The position numbers and the translations under genes were made by a program. From contig CAJPLH010000042.1 in NCBI GenBank assembly GCA_905371275.1, positions 1-13,150 of the forward strand: a stretch of 13,150 nucleotides of DNA. The letters are read 5' to 3'. The notes under the pieces were generated by a model, which saw only the letters and a program-made list of their open reading frames with translations, had not been told where the DNA came from and searched no databases. Within the stretch, counting starts at the first letter, position 1. Every line of letters begins with the position of its first letter. The DNA is from Prevotellaceae bacterium. GTDB lineage: Bacteria; Bacteroidota; Bacteroidia; Bacteroidales; Bacteroidaceae. Positions 7,401 through 13,150 of this stretch are shown here, in pieces.

Positions 7401-7880
7401 ATGAAAAAATTCTACACAGCATTGTTCTTGTTGTTAGCCACAGTGCCAGCTTTGGCACAAACGGTTAGTGACGAACACAAATCCGAAGAAGGTGCTATCA
7501 AATTGTTTGATGGCAGCAAAGAAATCAAATCCTTCTCAGCAAAGCATCTAAAGATTTCTTTCTCAGATGGGAAAGTGCATTTCACCCAAAACGGCACAAC
7601 CGAGAGTTTTGCATTGGCAAATTTTGGTTCGCTACAATTTACGGTTTTGCCCACAGGCATTGCTCCCATTCAACAACGCGCATTGTGGGAGGTACAAGGC
7701 CAAGAAGTCTTGGTGAATGCTCCTGTTGGCACCGTTTCTGCGCTCTATTCGCTCAATGGGCAACTAGTGGCTACTCACGTGCAGCGTAATGCGCAGTTTG
7801 AAACATTGGGCAGTGTGCCAGCAAGTGGCTTGTATGTGCTCCGCGTGAAGGATAAGTCTACCAAAATCTTTGTACGATGA
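7401..7880 (+). CDS. Small exported protein with T9SS type A-like C-terminal sorting domain
   Basis: A 159-residue protein with a strong signal peptide (MKKFYTALFLLLATVPALA, cut before Gln20). The frame opens earlier at a TTG (7347), but only ATG 7401 puts the signal peptide at the N-terminus. The mature part has a short beta-rich segment, KVHFTQNGTTESFALANFGS (about residues 58-77), of the 'plain strand plus L..[IL]DS[IV].F' type common in secreted Bacteroidetes proteins. About residues 93-159 then resemble the T9SS type A sorting domain: VSALYSLNGQLV, a spacer, then LGSVPASGLYVLRVKDKSTKIFVR. That domain normally directs outer-membrane translocation and surface attachment or release. The cargo portion is only about 70 residues. 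It overlaps the next gene by ATGA, implying coupled translation. The specific role is unknown; a surface accessory to the SusCD pair is an inference from position. Confidence 0.75.
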   Translation: MKKFYTALFLLLATVPALAQTVSDEHKSEEGAIKLFDGSKEIKSFSAKHLKISFSDGKVHFTQNGTTESFALANFGSLQFTVLPTGIAPIQQRALWEVQGQEVLVNAPVGTVSALYSLNGQLVATHVQRNAQFETLGSVPASGLYVLRVKDKSTKIFVR

Positions 7881-8878
7881 AGCGTAGAGTTCTTGCAGTT
7901 ATGATGCTGCTATGCGGAGTAGGTGCAGTTTCTGCGCAAACACTTGGCGTTTATACACCAACTTCCAGCAAGATGTGGGATTTTTCTGTATTGAAATCCC
8001 AGCCAATGACCATAAACAATGGAGAACTTACAGTTGGTACCGAGAAATATCCTTTGACCAATTTAGATAGCGTTGTTGTACGTACCCTTGATGCGCCACA
8101 ACTAACAGAGGTGCAGCAGCAACTTATCAAAGGTTACAAAGATAATTTAGGTGTTGATCTCACCAAAGTATTGGGAGTAAAGAAACTCCATGCGCGTTTA
8201 TATTTCCCTGGTTATGAGAATGCACAAGCGTTTACCCAACCTTTTGAACGCGATTTGGAAGACTACACCATCATTACGCTGAGCGAAAAGTCTACCCCAG
8301 AGAAACCAGTGCTGAAAATGACGTACAATCCCCTAGGACTTACGAATTATCAGCGTTATCTCTTGTATATGCTCACTGTTGGCAATGACGAGTTCTGGTA
8401 TGGTGAAAATGCTGGAGATAACTATAAGAAGGTAATGGAAATCCTACATTGGAGCAAGGATTCTTTCGGTGAATTCGATGTGACGCTCGATGGATTGACT
8501 TTCGATAACGTTAAATCAGGAGAGAGTGCTTCAATAAACTTCATTGCCGATACTAAAGACGCTTTGGGGGATTCCACACGTCGCATTCCTTTTCAGTACT
8601 ATTTCTCTACTTGGGAAAAAGCCCAACAGATCGTCAAGGAAGAAACAGTAGAACGTTGGGAAGATTTGGCAGAAATCACGAGGACTGAACAAGATGGAAC
8701 GCCTGATCCTTTGCATTATCTCAATACGTCTTCAGCAGAAAAGGATGATATTGGTGAACCAAAAAACTTCGTAGCTCCTAAGGCTAGCGTAGATTTCAAA
8801 ACAGGAAAACTACATTTTGAATTCTCCTTCGATGCTGGTTCAATGGTTTACACTCGTTGCTATGTAGACTACGAATAG
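7877..8878 (+). CDS. Exported protein of unknown function
   Basis: I do not recognise this family. The 333-residue product starts with a clear signal peptide (MKRRVLAVMMLLCGVGAVSA, cut before Gln21) and has no lipobox, no later membrane segment and no T9SS-like tail, so it is probably periplasmic, or surface-exposed by another route. Residues about 50-70 carry the motif ELTVGTEKYPLTNLDSVVV, which resembles short strand motifs in the preceding protein and in the gene at 12956. The central part (about 80-280) is acidic, rich in Trp, Tyr and charged residues, with several likely helices, and the last 25 residues (ASVDFKTGKLHFEFSFDAGS onward) look like beta strands. Its ATG lies within the stop of the previous gene (ATGA), so the two are almost certainly one translational unit. 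An 11-bp stem-loop follows the stop. Confidence 0.8.
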   Translation: MKRRVLAVMMLLCGVGAVSAQTLGVYTPTSSKMWDFSVLKSQPMTINNGELTVGTEKYPLTNLDSVVVRTLDAPQLTEVQQQLIKGYKDNLGVDLTKVLGVKKLHARLYFPGYENAQAFTQPFERDLEDYTIITLSEKSTPEKPVLKMTYNPLGLTNYQRYLLYMLTVGNDEFWYGENAGDNYKKVMEILHWSKDSFGEFDVTLDGLTFDNVKSGESASINFIADTKDALGDSTRRIPFQYYFSTWEKAQQIVKEETVERWEDLAEITRTEQDGTPDPLHYLNTSSAEKDDIGEPKNFVAPKASVDFKTGKLHFEFSFDAGSMVYTRCYVDYE

Positions 8879-8897
8879 TTTTTCTCTTTGTCTTAAT

Positions 8898-8938
8898 TTG
8901 TGGCTGTGTGTATGGGTTACTTTACGGCACAGCCACAA
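8898..8938 (+). terminator. Stem-loop, possible terminator, between unknown exported gene and M16 gene
   Basis: Perfect 11-bp arms ttgtggctgtg (8898-8908) and cacagccacaa (8928-8938) around a 19-nt loop, 20 bp after the stop at 8878. The downstream side lacks a long T run (ttagggctttg), so it is a weak intrinsic terminator at best. It could instead be an mRNA-stabilising 3' structure that lowers but does not end transcription into the M16 gene. Confidence 0.45.
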
Positions 8939-9030
8939 TTAGGGCTTTGAACTCGCCTTTGTATTCTACAGAGCATCTAACACTCGTTTCGTGCTGAAAA
9001 ATGTCTGCGCTATATTATTGATGGTTTGTT

Positions 9031-11919
9031 ATGTTGATTCCTCGCTACTCAATTTTTCATTGCTTATCTTCTTCTCGTTTTCTCTGTTTGACCTTCAGTT
9101 TTGCGCTCTGGGCAATAGGGAGTCAGGTGGGGTGGTGCAGTGTTCCCTTCAATTCTCGCACCTTGGTGTCTTTACCTAAAGCACTTGTGACGGGAACACT
9201 ACCCAATGGTTTGAGATATATGTTGTTGCCGAATGCCCAACCTTCAGGACGGGCAGAAATTCGTTTGGTTCTCAATGTCGGTTCTGCTGCTGAAGCATTG
9301 GGACAAGAAGGGCACGCACATTTCCTAGAGCATTTGGCTTTTGGAGGAACGCACTCCTATCCCAACCGCACAATGGTGGACTTTTGGGAGCAAAATGGAA
9401 TGAAATTTGGGCAAGACATCAACGCAATGACGGGGTATGATCGCACTGTGTTTCAAACCGCTGTGCCTTCCCAGCCTCAAGATATGGCTTTGCTAGAACA
9501 GTCTTTACCGATGGTGGCAGAGTGGTTAGACAAAATCAGCATTCTCCCCCAAAGAGTAGAGCAAGAAAAAGGTATTATTCAAGAAGAAATCAGAGCATAC
9601 ACTACAAATGACGACTTCTTTTCTTTGAAACACGGTGGAGGAGTATATAGCCGGCTTCCCATTGGAACACCCGATGAGATTGCTGCAACAACACCCGAGA
9701 GTTTGCGACAATTTTATGCGCAATGGTACAGCCCAAATAGAGCTACACTCATTGTTGTTGGGGCTATCGATGTCAACAAACTACAAGCAAAGGTCAAAGA
9801 AACATTTGGAGGAATTCCCCGTAAGTCAAGTTCTAAATCTATTCCTCCTTTTCAATATGAAAAAGGTGGACAAGTGATGGTAGTGCACGACGAATTGCTT
9901 TCAAATACCTCAGCCGATATCATCGTTCCTCATCGTGTAAATCCTCAGCGAACAATGGGAGACGCGTTGGAGATTCAGCGTGGAAAATTGTTGCTGCTGT
10001 TGGCCGAACGAAGACTGCGTGCTTTGAGAATGCGCAATTCTTTGAGTGATGCATGGTATTTAGGGCATATCAATCATTTCACCACCAATGTTGTAGCCAA
10101 AGACGAAGGGAGTTTGCGCGATAGTGTTCGACAAATCGTGACAGCATTCCAACAAATGGCGACCGACGGTTGGTGCAATCCTGAATTGCGGAGTGCAAAA
10201 CGGCATTTTATAGCTGATTTGCAGCAGAAGAATCCCACGCATTTGCGGAGTTCTGCAGTGTGGTGCGATGATTTCATTGACTATGCTGTTGTTGGTGATC
10301 GTTATTTTTCAGACTCCCTGCAGTGGCAACAGTTGATAGAAGGCATAAGTGAAACGACAAGTGCCGATTTGCAACGTATGCTCAAACGCTGGATGCAGGC
10401 TGCAGAACAAACTTTGCTTGTGGCCGTTCGGACAAATCATAAGCCCGATACATCAGAGTCAGAAGCAGAGCGCAGTAAACTTTGGCAATGGGTGTGGAGA
10501 AAAGGGACTCGCGTCCGTAGTCCTCGCTATATCTATAAAGAGGTAGAGGAGGAAACAACAGCAGAAGTGTCAATTCCGAAAGAAATTTCCACCTTTCCTG
10601 ACTATGATGAGCGAATGATTGTCGAGCAGAAGTCTTATTTAAACCTCAATATTCTTGATGCGCGTTTGAAAAATGGCTTACGCGTTGTGCTTAAGCCCAC
10701 TCCCTCCGCCGATAGTCTGATGTACATCAGTGTCGTTGCTCCTCAAGGTACAGCCAACATCCCCATTGACAAATACAACCTTTTGGAAGGAGCAGCGGGA
10801 TATATGGATATGGGTGGTACAAGAACTCTCCCGGTCGAAGCCTTGCCCGATTTCCAAATGTCGCACGGCATCACGTTGATTACTTCAATGGAGCATCATT
10901 GGCACGGATTTTTGGGACAGACAGCTACTAAGCACAGTCGATTGTTCTACAATTTCTTGCGCGAAAAATGGCTTTATCCCGAATTGCGCTACAAAGATTT
11001 TGAAGACGTTCGCAAAGAACTGCTCCAGCAACAAGGGAAAGAAACCACATTGTCGCGTATGTTGCATCGCTCGCCAGAACATTTGCTCAATCAGAAAATA
11101 GACGAATGGGCTGGTCATATCTTACCTTTTGTCACAACAGAACCCGATTCTGTTGAATTGAATCAAATGAAGTTGGATGACATTGCTGAGTTTTATCATC
11201 GTTTATATGGAGCAACGAAGCAAACAACCATTATTGTGACAGGTACCTTTGATGCAAAAGAAGAATTGAAGCACATCGCTGCAGCTTTCAGCCAAATCCC
11301 AGAAGCGAAACCTTCGTTTGAGACAACAACGTCTTGGACATCTCCTAGTCAGGCAGCAGAGTCTTGGCTGAAATTGCCAGATAATACAAATGAAAAGACA
11401 GACTTGCTACACATCGAAAGACTTTGGAGTGGTCAATATGAACCTGGTTTGCGTCAATCGCTCATTTTGAAATTGATGAGAGATGCGCTTCGACAACGAG
11501 TTATTCAGATTGTTCGAGAGAAAGAAGGCCTTGTTTATTCGCCTTATGTTTCTCTGTTCTATGACGCTTCGCCTTGGTCTCACTTCTTGATGGACGTTAG
11601 TTTGACAGCTGCTCCTCATCAACCAAAGAAAATCCAGGAGATTTTGACTCGCATCGAGAAGGATTTGCAGCAAATGCCTTTAAGTGATGCAGAATTAGCT
11701 CAACTGAAACGGCCTTTCCTCATTGCCAAAAATGATGAACTTGCTCCCGATGATGCTTCTGCATGGCGCACGGCTATAGAACGCTTGATTAAAAATCGAG
11801 AAAGCTTAGAGGACTTCAACCGCTATGAAGAAATCCTAGAGAGCATACGTCCCGAAGACGTGCAACGTGGTTTTCAAACGCTCGTCCAACAGCGGCATTG
11901 GCTCTTTCTTGCCGAGTGA
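9031..11919 (+). CDS. M16-family zinc metallopeptidase, exported, two-repeat form (PqqL/insulinase-like)
   Basis: A 962-residue protein with two full M16 halves, the size of PqqL/pitrilysin-type enzymes. The N-terminus (hydrophobic core about residues 17-34) looks like a signal peptide, placing it in the periplasm. The first half contains the inverted zinc motif HFLEH (His97, Glu100, His101) followed by FGGT; the third ligand is probably Glu177, about 76 residues downstream in RVEQEKGIIQEE. An M16_C-type domain follows (FYAQWYSPNRATLIVVGAID, about 230-250). The second half begins near residue 540 (LDARLKNGLRVVL); its equivalent of the zinc motif is GAAGY (587-591), so it is non-catalytic, as expected. 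REKEGLVYSP (829-838) fits the Arg/Tyr substrate-binding region of the C-terminal half. Such enzymes cut unfolded or small protein substrates inside a closing chamber. It lies 44 bp upstream of the ChaN-like gene. Substrate unknown. Confidence 0.92.
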   Translation: MLIPRYSIFHCLSSSRFLCLTFSFALWAIGSQVGWCSVPFNSRTLVSLPKALVTGTLPNGLRYMLLPNAQPSGRAEIRLVLNVGSAAEALGQEGHAHFLEHLAFGGTHSYPNRTMVDFWEQNGMKFGQDINAMTGYDRTVFQTAVPSQPQDMALLEQSLPMVAEWLDKISILPQRVEQEKGIIQEEIRAYTTNDDFFSLKHGGGVYSRLPIGTPDEIAATTPESLRQFYAQWYSPNRATLIVVGAIDVNKLQAKVKETFGGIPRKSSSKSIPPFQYEKGGQVMVVHDELLSNTSADIIVPHRVNPQRTMGDALEIQRGKLLLLLAERRLRALRMRNSLSDAWYLGHINHFTTNVVAKDEGSLRDSVRQIVTAFQQMATDGWCNPELRSAKRHFIADLQQKNPTHLRSSAVWCDDFIDYAVVGDRYFSDSLQWQQLIEGISETTSADLQRMLKRWMQAAEQTLLVAVRTNHKPDTSESEAERSKLWQWVWRKGTRVRSPRYIYKEVEEETTAEVSIPKEISTFPDYDERMIVEQKSYLNLNILDARLKNGLRVVLKPTPSADSLMYISVVAPQGTANIPIDKYNLLEGAAGYMDMGGTRTLPVEALPDFQMSHGITLITSMEHHWHGFLGQTATKHSRLFYNFLREKWLYPELRYKDFEDVRKELLQQQGKETTLSRMLHRSPEHLLNQKIDEWAGHILPFVTTEPDSVELNQMKLDDIAEFYHRLYGATKQTTIIVTGTFDAKEELKHIAAAFSQIPEAKPSFETTTSWTSPSQAAESWLKLPDNTNEKTDLLHIERLWSGQYEPGLRQSLILKLMRDALRQRVIQIVREKEGLVYSPYVSLFYDASPWSHFLMDVSLTAAPHQPKKIQEILTRIEKDLQQMPLSDAELAQLKRPFLIAKNDELAPDDASAWRTAIERLIKNRESLEDFNRYEEILESIRPEDVQRGFQTLVQQRHWLFLAE

Positions 11920-11963
11920 TGTCTTCTATTCTCAAATTAAACTGATCTCTTTACCTATATTAT

Positions 11964-12830
11964 ATGCGTAAACTGTTTTTCTTACTCACCTTTCTCTTTA
12001 TCGCCAGCGCGTATGCCCAACAACCTCAAGCCTACGCACTATTTGACCACAGTGGGAAAACTACATCTTACGCTGCGATGATGGACAGCCTATCACGCGC
12101 TGATGTTGTTTTCTTTGGAGAAATGCACAATTGCCCTATCACGCACTGGATGGAGCAAAATGTGCTTCAAACTTTGGTTGATCGCTTTGGGAAAGAAGTT
12201 ATGGTGGGGGCTGAGATGTTTGAGTCCGACAACCAACTCATTCTTGATGAATACTTGCAACGTCGCATTTCTGGCGAACGTTTTGAAGCTGAATGTCGTT
12301 TGTGGCCTAATCATTCTACGGATTATGCGCCTTTGCTCTCTATTGCCTACGACAATCATTTGCCCTTTATTGCGACAAACGTGCCTCGTCGTTATGCCAA
12401 CGCGGTGAAGGAGCATGGACTTACATGGTTAGATAGCCTATCGCGTGCCTCACGTGCTTATCTTCCTCCCTTACCCATCTACGTGGAACGAGATTCCACT
12501 GCTGAAAAGGCATTTGAAGTGATGGGAGCAATGGTGCAGCATTCAGGAAAAGGACATTATGTGGAAGCGCAAGCGCTGAAAGATGCAGCCATGGCTTGGA
12601 GTATTGCGCAAAATTGGCAACCCAATACTCACTTTATTCATTTCAATGGAAGTTACCACACGGATTTTCGCAAAGGAATCATTGAACAACTGTTGCGCTA
12701 TTGTCCACAACTTCGCATCGCTCTCGTCACTGCTGTGCGACAAGAGTCGGTAGAGGCATTAGACGAAGTACAATTAGGACGTTCGGATTTCTATATTTGT
12801 GTGCCAGAAACAATGAATACCTCATATTAA
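11964..12830 (+). CDS. ChaN-like (DUF399) exported protein, possible heme/iron binding
   Basis: A 288-residue protein with a signal peptide (MRKLFFLLTFLFIASAYA, cut before Gln19). It carries the DUF399/ChaN pattern: a strand ending in the acidic-histidine motif VVFFGEMHNCPITHW (48-62), VMVGAEMFESDNQ (79-91), then PFIATNVPRRYANAV in the middle and a late FNGSYHTDFRKGI (227-239, His232). The family includes the iron-regulated ChaN lipoprotein of Campylobacter, reported to bind heme, and is related in fold to the TraB/TIKI group, so an enzymatic role is a second possibility. Unlike some ChaN proteins there is no lipobox Cys after the signal peptide, so this one is predicted soluble in the periplasm. 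It begins 44 bp after the M16 gene, likely in the same operon. Heme binding is inferred from family only. Confidence 0.85.
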   Translation: MRKLFFLLTFLFIASAYAQQPQAYALFDHSGKTTSYAAMMDSLSRADVVFFGEMHNCPITHWMEQNVLQTLVDRFGKEVMVGAEMFESDNQLILDEYLQRRISGERFEAECRLWPNHSTDYAPLLSIAYDNHLPFIATNVPRRYANAVKEHGLTWLDSLSRASRAYLPPLPIYVERDSTAEKAFEVMGAMVQHSGKGHYVEAQALKDAAMAWSIAQNWQPNTHFIHFNGSYHTDFRKGIIEQLLRYCPQLRIALVTAVRQESVEALDEVQLGRSDFYICVPETMNTSY

Positions 12831-12920
12831 AGGTGAATAAGGACTGAACTTTGGTTTCATCTGCACTTATCCTGGCTTGGGTGACTACATCTTTACGAAA
12901 TAAAATCTCTTTGCAGAGCA

Positions 12921-12931
12921 TTACTCAGTAA
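12921..12931. promoter_or_regulatory. Short palindrome and weak -7-like box upstream of last gene
   Basis: TTACT-c-AGTAA (12921-12931) is a perfect odd-centred palindrome lying 25 bp before the ATG at 12956. Just upstream, TCTCTTTG (12906-12913) differs from the Bacteroidetes -7 box TAnnTTTG at one fixed position. No good -33 element is seen at the right distance, so separate transcription of the last gene is only a possibility. The rest of the 125-bp spacer shows nothing recognisable. Confidence 0.3.
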
Positions 12932-12955
12932 CAATCTAACAATAACATTAGAACT

Positions 12956-13150
12956 ATGAAGAAATTTCTACTCTCTCTCATTGTTGCTTGTATGGCTATT
13001 AGCATGCAAGCGCAAACCTACACCGTGAAAGTGGTGAAAACAGACGGAACGGTGCTTGCTTTTCCTATGGAAAGCATCAAAGAAATCACCGTTGACGAAA
13101 ACGGAACCCCCACTCCACAGCCCACTGCTCCAAAATATGTGGAAGTTGCT
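12956..13150 (+). CDS. Secreted protein, N-terminal fragment, runs off window
   Basis: The frame is open from ATG 12956 to the last base (65 codons). It begins with a signal peptide, MKKFLLSLIVACMAISMQA, cut before Gln20, then TYTVKVVKTDGTVLAFPMES and IKEITVDENG. That is the 'strand, DGT, short strand, xxIxxITx' module placed at the start of many exported Bacteroidetes proteins, and it is comparable to pieces of the proteins at 7401 and 7877. A Pro/Thr-rich linker (PTPQPTAP) follows, then KYVEVA at the edge. The linker implies a further domain outside the window; its identity cannot be judged. This is probably another exported component of the same region. Confidence 0.8.
   Translation, partial: MKKFLLSLIVACMAISMQAQTYTVKVVKTDGTVLAFPMESIKEITVDENGTPTPQPTAPKYVEVA

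Noticed and set aside
9013..9020. TATTATTG as a -7 box for the M16 gene
   Set aside because: One mismatch, only 10 bp before the ATG and no -33 partner; it would leave almost no leader.
10789..10803. Loss of the zinc motif in the second M16 half as a sign of decay
   Set aside because: Two-repeat M16 enzymes normally carry one catalytic and one degenerate half, and the first-half motif is intact.
1..13150. CRISPR arrays, tRNA or rRNA genes, integrase or transposase genes
   Set aside because: None seen: no regularly spaced repeats, no tRNA-like cloverleaf noticed, and no recombinase motifs in the coding frames.

Overview
The window looks like chromosomal DNA of a member of the Bacteroidales, probably a Prevotellaceae- or Porphyromonadaceae-like organism. 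The reasons are an adjacent SusC/SusD pair, a small exported protein with a C-terminal domain resembling the type IX secretion (T9SS) type A sorting signal, a promoter matching the Bacteroidetes -7 box TAnnTTTG, and gene starts without strong Shine-Dalgarno sequences. I cannot name the species from the sequence alone. Every gene I support lies on the + strand.

Layout. Positions 1-200 hold the 3' end of a hotdog-fold acyl-CoA thioesterase, broken by an in-frame TAG at 66-68. It is followed by aroB (317-1360, 3-dehydroquinate synthase), an intergenic repeat with inverted ends (1390-1594, MITE-like), and an EamA-family transporter (1614-2531). A clear intrinsic terminator (2691-2735) closes this first block. 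A 20-bp palindrome and a good Bacteroidetes promoter (2763-2811) open the second block: susC-like (2898-5726), susD-like (5745-7244), a second copy of the intergenic repeat (7247-7284), a small T9SS-tail protein (7401-7880), and an unknown exported protein (7877-8878) that overlaps it by ATGA. After an 11-bp stem-loop come a two-repeat M16 metallopeptidase (9031-11919), a ChaN-like (DUF399) exported protein (11964-12830), and the first 65 codons of another secreted protein (from 12956).

How the genes may work together. The second block reads as an envelope nutrient-capture locus: an outer-membrane TonB-dependent channel with a lipoprotein lid, two or three exported accessory proteins, an exported zinc peptidase and a ChaN-family protein, a family tied to iron or heme in other bacteria. 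No glycoside hydrolase, sulfatase or sigma/anti-sigma pair is present, so a peptide, protein or metal-complex substrate is more likely than a glycan. The arrangement recalls the Fus-type systems, where a TonB receptor imports an iron protein and an M16 peptidase cleaves it. Here that is an inference from gene content, not a demonstrated function. The first block is housekeeping (shikimate pathway) plus a transporter of unknown substrate.
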